Source: JANYGM01 sp043764015
GTDB lineage: Bacteria > Bacteroidota > Bacteroidia > Cytophagales > Thermonemataceae
Direction of reading: 5' to 3'
Length of the DNA: 64,000 nt
NCBI GenBank assembly: GCA_043764015.1
Contig: JAYUKY010000059.1
Location: forward strand, 1-64,000
The notes beneath the pieces were generated by a model. The model was not told the origin of the DNA. It searched no databases and worked only from the letters and a program-made list of their open reading frames with translations. Shown here piece after piece: positions 7,113 through 14,719 of this stretch (position 1 is the stretch's first letter; the number at the start of each line of letters is the position of its first letter). The translations under genes were made by a program, and so were the position numbers.

Positions 7113-8576
7113 TTATCCGACACTTCCTTCCAAAGAAATACTCAACAATTTTTGTGCTTCTACAGCAAATTCCATAGGAAGTTGGTTTAGCACTTCTTTG
7201 GCATAACCGTTTACAATGAGCGCAACGGCTGCTTCTGTGCTTATTCCACGCTGATTACAATAAAATATCTGGTCTTCTCCAATTTTTGAAGTAGTTGCCT
7301 CGTGTTCTATGTGTGCGCTTGCATTTTTGACCTCCAAATACGGAAAAGTATGTGCGCCACACAAATCTCCCATCAAAAGTGAATCACATTGTGAGAAATT
7401 TCGTGCATTTATGGCACGCTTGCTCACTTCTACAAGCCCTCTGTACGAATTTTGGCTATGTCCTGCGGAAATTCCCTTAGAAACAATACGACTTTTGGTG
7501 TTTTTGCCCAAATGTATCATTTTTGTACCTGTATCTGCTTGCTGATAATTATTGGTAACCGCCACAGAATAAAATTCACCGACAGAATAATCCCCTTTCA
7601 AGATAACTGAAGGGTATTTCCACGTAATAGCAGAGCCTGTTTCTACCTGTGTCCACGAGATTTTAGAGTGATTTCCTGCGCAAATGCCACGTTTTGTAAC
7701 GAAATTATAAATCCCTCCTTTGCCATTTTTGTCGCCAGGATACCAATTTTGAACAGTAGAATATTTCACTTCTGCATTCTCAAGTGCCACAATCTCCACT
7801 ACCGCAGCGTGAAGCTGGTTTTCATCACGCATAGGCGCAGTGCAACCTTCCAAATAACTTACATAACTTCCTGCATCAGCTACAATCAAAGTACGCTCAA
7901 ATTGCCCTGTATTGGCTGCATTGATACGAAAATACGTAGAAAGTTCCATTGGACAACGCACTCCTTTTGGAATGTAGCAAAACGAGCCATCAGAAAAAAC
8001 GGCAGAATTAAGCGCAGAAAAGTAATTATCTTGCATAGGAATCACAGAACCCATATATTTTTTGATAAGTTCTGGGTGATTTTCCACCGCCTCACTCATA
8101 GAACAAAAAATAATACCCATTTTTCCAAGCGTTTCTTTGAAAGTCGTTGAAACAGAAACACTATCAATAACGGCATCTACGGCAATTCTAGGCAATTCTT
8201 CCACGCCTGCAAGACGTTTTTGCTCGCCTATGGAAATCCCTAATTTTTCAAAAGTTAGACGCATTTCTGGGTCAAGTTCGTCAAGGCTATTAAGGGTTAT
8301 TTTCTGTTTTGGAGCAGAATAATAGATAATATCTTGATAATCAATTTCAGGGAATTTGACATTTTGCCACGAAGGAGCTTTGAGCGTTTTCCAAAGCGCA
8401 AAAGCCTTCAAACGCCATTCTAACAACCATTCTGGCTCATTTTTCTTATGAGAAATAAACCTAACTGTATCTTCATTTAGTCCTTTTGGAGCTTCATCAG
8501 CCTCAAAATTACTTACAAAACCATATTTATAATCAGAATTAATATGTGCTTCTAAAACTTCGTTTTCTTTGTTCAT
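7113..8576 (-). CDS. sufB: Fe-S cluster assembly scaffold SufB
   Basis: SufB forms the SufBC2D scaffold on which iron-sulfur clusters are built in the cytoplasm. The protein (487 residues from the ATG at 8576) has the expected length and all major signatures: 'PMQDNYFSALNSAVFSDGSF', 'GVRCPMELSTYFRIN', 'SYVSYLEGCTAP', the core beta-helix, and the C-terminal 'SQCDSLLMGDLCGAHTFPY' with the conserved Cys residues, then 'IEHEATTSKIGEDQIFY'. An upstream in-frame ATG at 8639 adds 21 hydrophobic residues absent from the family, so the internal Met (followed by Asn-Lys-Glu) is preferred. In many Bacteroidota sufB is followed by sufC, sufD and sufS; here none of them is next to it. Confidence 0.95.
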   Translation of the reverse strand: MNKENEVLEAHINSDYKYGFVSNFEADEAPKGLNEDTVRFISHKKNEPEWLLEWRLKAFALWKTLKAPSWQNVKFPEIDYQDIIYYSAPKQKITLNSLDELDPEMRLTFEKLGISIGEQKRLAGVEELPRIAVDAVIDSVSVSTTFKETLGKMGIIFCSMSEAVENHPELIKKYMGSVIPMQDNYFSALNSAVFSDGSFCYIPKGVRCPMELSTYFRINAANTGQFERTLIVADAGSYVSYLEGCTAPMRDENQLHAAVVEIVALENAEVKYSTVQNWYPGDKNGKGGIYNFVTKRGICAGNHSKISWTQVETGSAITWKYPSVILKGDYSVGEFYSVAVTNNYQQADTGTKMIHLGKNTKSRIVSKGISAGHSQNSYRGLVEVSKRAINARNFSQCDSLLMGDLCGAHTFPYLEVKNASAHIEHEATTSKIGEDQIFYCNQRGISTEAAVALIVNGYAKEVLNQLPMEFAVEAQKLLSISLEGSVG

Positions 8577-8610
8577 TATTATTTTATTTTTATTTTTACA
8601 AACTAATAAA

Positions 8611-8660
8611 TTGATTATCAATATCTTGTATTCATTCACAATTCATAATTCACATTTTTT
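8611..8660 (-). repeat. Composite 3' element after PD-(D/E)XK paralogue 1
   Basis: On the minus strand, directly after the TAA at 8661, the order is GTGAATTATGAATTGTGAATGAATA (heptamers GAATTAT and GAATTGT, then GTGAATGAATA), CAAGAT, then ATTGATAATCAA. This is the clearest copy of the element also seen at 4655, 9331 and 13255. The last part is a perfect palindrome. Confidence 0.75.
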
Positions 8661-9305
8661 TTAATCTTTACAATATTTATGCTTTACGGCTTGCAAAATG
8701 ATATAAATTTTCTTTAAATCCGCTAAATCTAGCGCATCAAATTGCTTAGAAAGAAAATACTCAAATTGATTTTCTCCTGTTTTTTCCAAAATAACGAAAC
8801 GCCAATTTTGTCCAACAATATAGCCACCACGCATAATATTAGTTTTGTTTTTCTCTATTGTTACAAGCATTTCCGCAAGTAATTGCACTTCTGGGTCTTT
8901 ATCAGGAATAGATGGCTTAAATTCTTGGATAAAAAAATATGGTTTTCGTGGGTCTCTTGTGCCAGAAGCAACCATATAATCCGTAAAACCTTTAATTTCC
9001 ACGCCGTTTATCTCACCAGAAAGACTTGCGTGATACCAGTCGTGCAAGTATTCTGCATTAAAATCAACAAGATTTAGGATAGGAATGATAAATTTTGCTT
9101 TGAGTGTGTCTTCAAAATAAGAATTTAATAACAATATATGTTTCTCTATCAGTTTTTCAAAGAAATTATTTTCTGTTTCATTGATTTCATATTGATAATT
9201 AAACCATTCCTCAAATTGCCCTTCATTATATTGAGGTGTTAATTTGACAATATCTTCCAAATCTGAAAATTTAATATTGGAAAAATTATAGCTTTTTATT
9301 TCCAT
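8661..9305 (-). CDS. PD-(D/E)XK nuclease-like protein, paralogue 1
   Basis: A 214-residue soluble protein. The central region has the spacing of a PD-(D/E)XK fold: Asp109 in 'KGFTDYMVA', then 'FFIQEFKPS' giving Glu128-x-Lys130, then Gln141 in 'EVQLLAEML'. The N-terminal 60 residues are helical and vary between the two paralogues; residues 60-160 are nearly identical, as is the C terminus 'LKKIYIILQAVKHKYCKD'. No known restriction or transposase domain is attached. The motif reading is mine and the fold is inferred. The two copies are adjacent and same-strand, 61 bases apart, a recent tandem duplication. They might be housekeeping nucleases, restriction-like proteins or non-catalytic binding domains. 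Confidence 0.7.
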   Translation of the reverse strand: MEIKSYNFSNIKFSDLEDIVKLTPQYNEGQFEEWFNYQYEINETENNFFEKLIEKHILLLNSYFEDTLKAKFIIPILNLVDFNAEYLHDWYHASLSGEINGVEIKGFTDYMVASGTRDPRKPYFFIQEFKPSIPDKDPEVQLLAEMLVTIEKNKTNIMRGGYIVGQNWRFVILEKTGENQFEYFLSKQFDALDLADLKKIYIILQAVKHKYCKD

Positions 9306-9330
9306 TTTTATTGTTTTTTATTATAAAACT

Positions 9331-9366
9331 TTAGTTATCAATATATTATATTCATTCACAATTATT
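9331..9366 (-). repeat. Composite 3' element after PD-(D/E)XK paralogue 2
   Basis: On the minus strand, after the TAA at 9367, come AATAATTGTGAATGAATA, TAATAT and then ATTGATAACTAA, a slightly degraded copy of the element at 8611-8660. The duplication of the two genes may have copied it, but the same element also follows unrelated genes. Confidence 0.65.
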
Positions 9367-10011
9367 TTAATCTTTACAATATTTATGCTTTACGGCTTGT
9401 AAAATGATATAAATCTTCTTCAAATTAGCCAAATCAAGCGCATCAAAAGGAGAAGAAACAAAATACTCAAATACGTTTTCTTGTACTTTTTCTAAGACAA
9501 CAAATTTCCAATATTGCCCAATAATATAACCACCACGCATAATAGTTGTCTGATTTTTCTCTATTGTTATGAGCATTTCAGCAAGTAATTGTATTTCTGG
9601 GTCTTTATCAGGAATAGACGGCTTAAATTCTTGGATAAAAAAATACGGTTTTCGTGGGTCTCTTGTGCCAGATGCAACCATATAATCCGTAAAACCTTTG
9701 ATTTCTACGCCATTTATCTCACCAGAAAGGCTTGCGTGATACCAGTCGTGCAAGTATTCTGCATTAAAATCAACAAGATTAAGGATAGGAATTATGAATT
9801 TTGCTTTAAGTGTATCTTCAAAATAAGAATTTAATAACAGTTTATTTTTACTTATTAATTCTTTCAAAAAAGCGTTTTCTTTTCTGCCTAATTTATAGTC
9901 AAAAGAAAACCAGTCATCAAATTTTAAATTATTATCAGCAGGTGTTAATTTGACAATGTCTTCCAAATCTAAAAACTTGATATTAGAAAAATTATAGCTT
10001 TTTATTTCCAT
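9367..10011 (-). CDS. PD-(D/E)XK nuclease-like protein, paralogue 2
   Basis: A 214-residue sister of the protein at 8661. The same putative catalytic residues are retained: Asp109 ('GFTDYMVA'), Glu128 and Lys130 ('FFIQEFKPS') and Gln141 ('EIQLLAEML'). The main differences are at residues 24-60 ('PADNNLKFDDWFSFDYK' in place of 'PQYNEGQFEEWFNYQYE') and at 165-190. This suggests a conserved core with a diverging specificity or partner surface. Both copies use the same start context. It is the promoter-proximal copy, so the pair is probably one operon, but no clear promoter was identified upstream. Confidence 0.7.
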   Translation of the reverse strand: MEIKSYNFSNIKFLDLEDIVKLTPADNNLKFDDWFSFDYKLGRKENAFLKELISKNKLLLNSYFEDTLKAKFIIPILNLVDFNAEYLHDWYHASLSGEINGVEIKGFTDYMVASGTRDPRKPYFFIQEFKPSIPDKDPEIQLLAEMLITIEKNQTTIMRGGYIIGQYWKFVVLEKVQENVFEYFVSSPFDALDLANLKKIYIILQAVKHKYCKD

Positions 10012-10079
10012 TTTTGATAGATTTTTATTTCATTATTCTACGTACAAAGATACAACTTTTTTGTTGGAGCGAATGTTTT

Positions 10080-10110
10080 TTTGTAGATTTTGTATTTTTT
10101 ATTAGCTTTG
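10080..10110 (+). promoter_or_regulatory. Bacteroidota-type promoter for the 137-residue gene
   Basis: TTTG at 10080-10083 and TAGCTTTG at 10103-10110 are separated by 19 bases, matching the primary sigma consensus TTTG-N19-TAnnTTTG. Transcription would start near 10117, about 65 bases before the ATG at 10182. Confidence 0.7.
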
Positions 10111-10181
10111 CACCACATAAAAACTACTACAATAGTTTTTTATAAATAATAATTCATATACATAAGAATATTCATAAAAAA

Positions 10182-10595
10182 ATGAACATAAAAGACGTTA
10201 ATAAAGCCCTCGTAATCATTGTAGAGCTACGTATGCGCTTAGATGCGCTCACCTACGACTCCCCAGATTATGATAACCTTGAAGAAGAATTGCACGAATT
10301 GGAAGATGATTTTTTAGAAAAATATGGCGACTATTTGGAAGATGCACTTATTGACGTTCACGACGAGTATTGTCCTGATACTGATGTACTTTTGCCTATT
10401 GCCTACCTTGCTAAAAAATACATCAAAAAAGATAATAATTTTGATGTATTAGATGACGGACAAGGTGTTTGGGTGGAGTTAGAAGATGAATTTGAGCATT
10501 TGGAGGGACATATTGTCATTATTCCTAGTCCGCTAAGAATTGTACTTTTTACAAGTAAAAATGAGAAAAAAATAGTTTGGAGAAGCAAGGAGTAA
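10182..10595 (+). CDS. Small acidic conserved hypothetical protein
   Basis: A 137-residue protein that is strongly acidic in its first 90 residues ('YDNLEEELHELEDDFLEKYG') and helical there, followed by a strand-rich C terminus ('GVWVELEDEFEHLEGHIVII', then 'PSPLRIVLFTSKNEKKIVW'). No signal peptide, membrane segment or catalytic motif is seen. I do not recognise a functional family. Its own promoter precedes it at 10080-10110 and its stop codon lies at the edge of the heptamer array that follows. Confidence 0.75.
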   Translation: MNIKDVNKALVIIVELRMRLDALTYDSPDYDNLEEELHELEDDFLEKYGDYLEDALIDVHDEYCPDTDVLLPIAYLAKKYIKKDNNFDVLDDGQGVWVELEDEFEHLEGHIVIIPSPLRIVLFTSKNEKKIVWRSKE

Positions 10596-10695
10596 GTACG
10601 AAGTTTGAGGTACGAAGTACGAGGTGCGAAGTACGAGGTGCGAAGTACGAATTTCCCCTGTATCTTCGTACCTCATACCTCTAACTTCGTACCTC
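10596..10695. repeat. Inverted arrays of 7-base repeats between convergent genes
   Basis: From 10596 to about 10650 the plus strand reads in 7-base units GAAGTTT, GAGGTAC, GAAGTAC, GAGGTGC, GAAGTAC, GAGGTGC, GAAGTAC. From about 10664 to 10695 the same type of unit runs on the opposite strand. The two arms face each other and can fold into one long hairpin between two convergent genes. The TAA of the left gene (10593-10595) and the TGA of the right gene (10694-10696) sit at the two outer edges. Confidence 0.85.
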
Positions 10696-11260
10696 AAAAA
10701 AGTCTTTTTTGCATTATTTCTTTTACTTTTTCGTAGAAATGTGGAGCTTTCATTGTGCGCCAATTATCTATTTCTAACTCACCACCATAGTTTAAGTAGG
10801 CATCTATGTTGTATTTGCGCCATTCTTGATAGACAAAAGTCTGGAAATTGATGGCACAAATCCAGCCATCTTCCACGTCTTCAAACCATTCTTCATAATA
10901 ACAGTCATCAGAGCCGTGAAAATTCAGGATATTCGCACCCAACAAAATGAAATCTTGTATTTCATTTTTTACTAAATGGTTGATTACATTGGTTTTAAAG
11001 AGCATTATATCATTTTCTATGGCATCATTCCACTCTCCAATAAGCTCAATAATAGCGTATTTTCTGTCATAATCTACAAAAAGAAGTTTGATATAAAGCG
11101 TTTCAGAGCCTATAAAATCCCACGCAGGGTCAATATAATAACCATAAATAGTGTCAGAATACAAATCATAATTATACTCTTTCCCATAAAAGGGAGATTT
11201 TTCGTCTGTGGCGGGGTCGTAATCAGCTAACCACCTATGAAATGGCGTAATAGTATGCAA
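10694..11260 (-). CDS. Conserved Bacteroidota hypothetical protein, TTG start
   Basis: A 188-residue acidic, aromatic-rich soluble protein with recognisable stretches 'KSPFYGKEYN', 'PAWDFIGSETLYIKLLFVDY', 'AIIELIGEWNDAIENDIMLF' and 'FHGSDDCYYEEWFEDVEDGW'. From memory, close relatives with the same motifs are common in Bacteroidota and lack an assigned function. The reading frame has no ATG near its beginning: an in-frame stop precedes TTG at 11260, whose product starts 'M-HTITPFHRW'. TTG is therefore the likely start (ATT just upstream is less likely). Divergent from yidC, with heptamer repeats in the gap. Confidence 0.75.
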   Translation of the reverse strand: MHTITPFHRWLADYDPATDEKSPFYGKEYNYDLYSDTIYGYYIDPAWDFIGSETLYIKLLFVDYDRKYAIIELIGEWNDAIENDIMLFKTNVINHLVKNEIQDFILLGANILNFHGSDDCYYEEWFEDVEDGWICAINFQTFVYQEWRKYNIDAYLNYGGELEIDNWRTMKAPHFYEKVKEIMQKRLF

Positions 11261-11263
11261 AAT

Positions 11264-11297
11264 AGTTGTGAGTTATGAGTTGTGAGTTGTGAGTTTT
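11264..11297. repeat. GAGTTGT heptamer array
   Basis: The plus strand reads GTGAGTTATGAGTTGTGAGTTGTGAGTT, four tandem 7-base units of the GA-initial type. It lies just upstream of the TTG start of the minus-strand gene and in front of the yidC promoter region, one of the few arrays not directly following a stop codon. Confidence 0.75.
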
Positions 11298-11466
11298 TAC
11301 GTCAGTCCTCACACAAATATACAATTTATAGGTTGCATTTGTTTGGTTAAAAAAATTATTTTCTCTTTTGATAAAATTTCCTACCTTTGCAGACGTTTTA
11401 GAGAAGATAGCCATTTACTAAATAAATGCTAGTCTAAAACTACAACATTTCACACAAAAAACCAAA

Positions 11467-13254
11467 ATGGATAAGAATCAAACCATTGGTATTGTGCTTA
11501 TTTCTGTAATGCTACTGATTTATTTAGCATTTTTCAATGAAACGCCAAAACCAAACCCAAAAACAACAGAGCAAACAACACAACAAGTTGAAAAACAACC
11601 TGTTAAAAATCCAATAATTGAAACTGTCAAAAATAATATTGACTCTAATAACGTCTTTGCAGCCGCAAATAAAGGCACAGCAGAAGATATTATCTTAGAA
11701 AACACAAAAGTAAAACTTGTTTTTAGCACACTTGGAGGCAAAATAAAATCTGCAGAACTTAAAGATTACGTTACTCACGACAAGAAAAAACTCGTACTTT
11801 TTGACGAAAAAAGTAGCGCAATGGCACTTACTTTGCCGCTCAATTCTGGAAACATAGACCTTTATCAAGTTTATTTTTCTGCTCAAAAAACGGCAAATAC
11901 ACTTACTTTTACGGCTAATTTAGGGGCAAATGCAGGTGTAAATAAAGCGTTTACTCAAACTTATACACTTAACGAAAACTACGAAATTTCGTATTCTATT
12001 AACGCCAAAGGACTAGAAAAAGACCTTAAAACTACGCCTACGCAATTTGTGTGGAAAGCAAATTTACAAAAAACGGAATCTTATCTCGTACAAGAGCGCA
12101 ACAAATCAACTATTAACTTTCATTCGCAAGATGGTGGGTATGATTTCTTGACAGAAGCATCACCAGACCCACAAACGACCACCGCAGAAAGTCCTGTGCG
12201 TTGGGTGAGTTTTCAGCAACAATTTTTCTTAGCATCTCTTATTGCAAAGAAAGAAACCACGCTAGGAATGCCTATAATGAAAACTTCTGTGCCTACGGAC
12301 AGCGTTACGGTGAAAAATTATGAACTTGTTGCGCCACTTTCTACGGCTGATGTGCAAGCAGGAAAAGCCAATTATATCTTTTATTTAGGTCCAAATAAGT
12401 ATGATATTATCAAGAAAATTGATGCTGACGGCTTTGATAGAAATGTTGGTTTGGGTTGGGGGATTTTTAGTTGGGTGAATAAATTTTTGATTATCCCTAT
12501 ATTTTCGTTTTTAGGAAGTTTTATTGGGAATTATGGTATATTGATATTTATGCTCGTGCTTGTTGTGAAGACAATTTTGTTGCCACTTACCTACAAATCT
12601 TACGTAGGAATGGCAAAAACACGTATTATGAAGCCACAAGCTGATGCCATCAAAGCTAAATATCCAGAAGATACACAAAAAGCACAAATGGAAACAATGG
12701 CTTTGTACAAAGAAGTTGGTGTAAACCCTATTGGAGGCTGTTTACCAATGTTTTTGCAGTTGCCTATTACGTTTGCAATGTTTACGTTTTTCCCAAATTC
12801 TATAGAACTTAGACAAGAAAGTTTCTTGTGGGCGCACGACTTATCTACATTTGACTCCGTTTTGAGCATACCAAATATACCGTTCTACGGCGACCACGTA
12901 AGTTTATTCACTATTTTAATGACTATTTCTACTATTGTTTACACTTGGTACAACAACCAAAATATGACCACTGTAGAAGGACCGCAAAAAATTGTAGGTT
13001 ATTTGATGCCTGTTATTTTTATGTTTGTGTTGAACTCTTTTGCGGCAGGACTTACTTATTATTACTTGTGTACTAATATTGTCAGTATTGGACAACAAAT
13101 CTTGATTAAATATTTTGTTGATGAAGACAAACTAAAACTTTCTTTGGACAATTACAAAGAGAAAAATAAAGGTAAAGAGAAAAAACCTAGTATGTTCCAA
13201 GAACGACTAGAAAAAGCTATGAAAGCGCAAGCAGAAAAGAAAGCTAAAAAATAA
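11467..13254 (+). CDS. yidC: Membrane protein insertase YidC
   Basis: YidC inserts and folds inner-membrane proteins, alone or with SecYEG. The 595-residue protein has an N-terminal transmembrane anchor (about residues 6-22), a large periplasmic beta-sandwich domain (about 60-340) and the conserved C-terminal five-helix core. The core includes 'LLPLTYKSYVGMAKTRIMKP', the Arg-bearing hydrophilic groove region, 'EVGVNPIGGCLPMFLQLPI', and 'FNSFAAGLTYYYLCTNI'-like terminal helices (sequence seen as 'LNSFAAGLTYYYL'). The C-terminal tail is Lys-rich, as usual for ribosome contact. Length fits the Bacteroidota form. TACCTTTG at 11382-11389 is a plausible -7 box about 78 bases before the start. The gene is followed by a composite 3' element. 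Confidence 0.96.
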   Translation: MDKNQTIGIVLISVMLLIYLAFFNETPKPNPKTTEQTTQQVEKQPVKNPIIETVKNNIDSNNVFAAANKGTAEDIILENTKVKLVFSTLGGKIKSAELKDYVTHDKKKLVLFDEKSSAMALTLPLNSGNIDLYQVYFSAQKTANTLTFTANLGANAGVNKAFTQTYTLNENYEISYSINAKGLEKDLKTTPTQFVWKANLQKTESYLVQERNKSTINFHSQDGGYDFLTEASPDPQTTTAESPVRWVSFQQQFFLASLIAKKETTLGMPIMKTSVPTDSVTVKNYELVAPLSTADVQAGKANYIFYLGPNKYDIIKKIDADGFDRNVGLGWGIFSWVNKFLIIPIFSFLGSFIGNYGILIFMLVLVVKTILLPLTYKSYVGMAKTRIMKPQADAIKAKYPEDTQKAQMETMALYKEVGVNPIGGCLPMFLQLPITFAMFTFFPNSIELRQESFLWAHDLSTFDSVLSIPNIPFYGDHVSLFTILMTISTIVYTWYNNQNMTTVEGPQKIVGYLMPVIFMFVLNSFAAGLTYYYLCTNIVSIGQQILIKYFVDEDKLKLSLDNYKEKNKGKEKKPSMFQERLEKAMKAQAEKKAKK

Positions 13255-13291
13255 GTATTTTTGAATTGTGAATGAATATATTGATAATCAA
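13255..13291 (+). repeat. Composite 3' element after yidC
   Basis: After the TAA the plus strand reads TGAATTGTGAATGAATATA followed directly by TTGATAATCAAG. The same GTGAATGAATA plus TTGATAATCAA combination follows three minus-strand genes (4655, 8611, 9331), always in the sense direction of the preceding gene. Confidence 0.7.
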
Positions 13292-13301
13292 GTTGCTTGC
13301 G

Positions 13302-13396
13302 TTGTCAGGTGTTTCCACCTGACAACAAACTACAGCAAACAATATTTTTCACTATTATTTGTCGTTTATTGAAGTCAGGTGAAAACACCTGACTTC
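13302..13396. repeat. Two TCAGGTG/CACCTGA hairpins
   Basis: TTGTCAGGTG-TTTC-CACCTGACAA (13302-13325) and TGAAGTCAGGTG-AAAA-CACCTGACTTCA (13370-13396, palindromic) are two copies of one hairpin with swapped outer arms. Related hairpins occur at 14766-14791, 15603-15633 and 51868-51889. The second one overlaps an in-frame ATG upstream of the TlpA-like gene and so argues against that ATG as the start. Confidence 0.75.
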
Positions 13397-13414
13397 ATAA
13401 AAAAATTGTTATTT

Positions 13415-13948
13415 ATGAAAATACTATTTTTTATTATTTTACTTTGTTCATTCGCCAGAGATACTTTTGGGCAGACAGCTCTCAAAAAAGGTGATAAAGC
13501 TCCTTCCTTTGAGTATGCGCTTCTGAAAGGAGGAGAAAATGGTAATCTAGACACATTTAAAGACAAAATCATTGTCTTAGATTTTTGGTTTATGAAGTGT
13601 AAACCTTGCGTAGAGATGATGTCCATAATGGAGAAACTTCACCAAGAATTTAAAGACAAAAATGTAGTTTTTTTGGGTATAAACTCTACAGATAAAGACA
13701 TAAAAGCATTGAAGGAGTTTCTAACAGCAAAAAATGTAACATATCCTACTTTACTTGTAGATAAGGAATCAGTTGATAAAACCAAATATGGTGTGATGGG
13801 TTATCCTATAGTTTTTATCATTGACAAAAATCAGCGTATTACCTACAAAAATGTAGGGTTAACTATAGATATAAGTAAAGACGGAGTCAAAACTTCACCT
13901 GAGTACAAAATCATCAGGAAAAAACTCTTGAAATTACTTAAAAAATAA
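13415..13948 (+). CDS. TlpA/ResA-like thioredoxin-fold protein
   Basis: A 177-residue exported thiol-disulfide protein. The start at 13415 gives a clean signal peptide (MKILFFIILLCSF..., cleavage near 'TFGQ'). The ATG at 13379 would add 12 residues encoded by a hairpin repeat and is not preferred. The mature part shows the AhpC/TSA-TlpA layout: 'LKKGDKAPSFEYALLKGGE', then 'IVLDFWFMKCKPCVEMM' with the CxxC motif Cys-Lys-Pro-Cys, 'VVFLGINSTDKDIKALKEFL', and the cis-Pro site 'VMGYPIVFIIDK'. It likely reduces periplasmic disulfides, for instance in cytochrome c maturation or sulfur-stress roles; its specific partner is not evident from the neighbours. Confidence 0.88.
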   Translation: MKILFFIILLCSFARDTFGQTALKKGDKAPSFEYALLKGGENGNLDTFKDKIIVLDFWFMKCKPCVEMMSIMEKLHQEFKDKNVVFLGINSTDKDIKALKEFLTAKNVTYPTLLVDKESVDKTKYGVMGYPIVFIIDKNQRITYKNVGLTIDISKDGVKTSPEYKIIRKKLLKLLKK

Positions 13949-14084
13949 ATCAGTTTGCAAGTTATATAGGGTTGTTAGATAACAAGCACCCAGTGTAATT
14001 ATAGTATCAAAATCTTTACTTTTTAATGCTAAAATTTGTATCTTTGTAGAAATAAAAACATCAACTTAAACCCAAAATATAACT

Positions 14085-14252
14085 ATGAAAACACATAATG
14101 TGGATGAAATACTTGCTGCTGGTGGTATAGATGCTTATACAAAAAAGCATAATATTAAAACAAACTTAAAAGAATGGTCTGGAATTATTAAATTAACGCC
14201 CAAACAAGATAAAGAACTTACTGAACTAATGTACGGGAAAAATAATAAATAA
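14085..14252 (+). CDS. Putative antitoxin of a PIN-domain toxin-antitoxin pair
   Basis: A 55-residue ORF beginning MKTHNVDEILAAGGIDAY and ending in a charged helix ('LTPKQDKELTELMYGKNNK'). Its TAA overlaps the toxin ATG by one base (TAATG), typical of coupled toxin-antitoxin genes in which the antitoxin is first. I do not recognise a named DNA-binding fold; the C terminus probably wraps the toxin. A possible promoter is TTTA near 14015-14018 and TATCTTTG at 14039-14046. A mutilated copy of this ORF's C-terminal 20 codons, with the same upstream sequence, lies at about 16686-16795. Confidence 0.75.
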   Translation: MKTHNVDEILAAGGIDAYTKKHNIKTNLKEWSGIIKLTPKQDKELTELMYGKNNK

Positions 14253-14719
14253 TGCAAATATTTATAGATACTAATATTATCATTGAGATAATGAGAGATA
14301 GCTCTAAGGAAGAGCTTTTAACCAAATATCTAAATCCAGAAAGTGCAGTTTTTTATGTATCTTATGTATCAGTAGCAGAAATAAAGTCTATTGCTATGCA
14401 AAATGAGTGGGGAGTGCCTAGAATGAAGAAATTGCAAAAGTTTTTAGATAAAGGAGAGATAATAGAACTTGCTGGAAATGCTATTTTAGACCGTTATGTT
14501 GAAATAGATGCGTTTAGTCAAGGTAAACACCCAACTATCCCAAGCAAATATAGTTCTAAAAATATGGGTAAAAATGATATTTGGATAGCTGCAACAGCTT
14601 CTATCTTAGATATTTTGCTTATTACTACTGATGCAGATTATGACCATTTGGATAGCGTTTTGCTAAAACTTCAGAAAGTACCACTTGCAATTATACAAGA
14701 AATCAGAAAGAAAAAATAA
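14252..14719 (+). CDS. PIN-domain (VapC-like) toxin
   Basis: A 155-residue PIN ribonuclease-like protein. The acidic residues expected for metal binding are visible: Asp6 in 'IFIDTNIII', Glu44 in 'VSVAEIKS', an Asp in 'GKNDIWIAATA' (about 111) and Asp residues in 'LITTDADYDHL' (about 130-134). Length is slightly above the usual 130-140. VapC-type toxins cleave tRNA or rRNA and are neutralised by the upstream antitoxin, with autoregulation by the complex; the precise RNA target here is unknown. A terminator hairpin overlaps its stop. Confidence 0.9.
   Translation: MQIFIDTNIIIEIMRDSSKEELLTKYLNPESAVFYVSYVSVAEIKSIAMQNEWGVPRMKKLQKFLDKGEIIELAGNAILDRYVEIDAFSQGKHPTIPSKYSSKNMGKNDIWIAATASILDILLITTDADYDHLDSVLLKLQKVPLAIIQEIRKKK

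Noticed and set aside
8576..8639. Longer sufB start at 8639
   Set aside because: It adds a hydrophobic stretch not found in SufB, and the internal ATG at 8576 gives the normal family start.
10596..10695. CRISPR-like repetition
   Set aside because: The repeats are 7 bases long with no spacers and run in opposite directions; there are no cas genes. The same applies to all heptamer sites.
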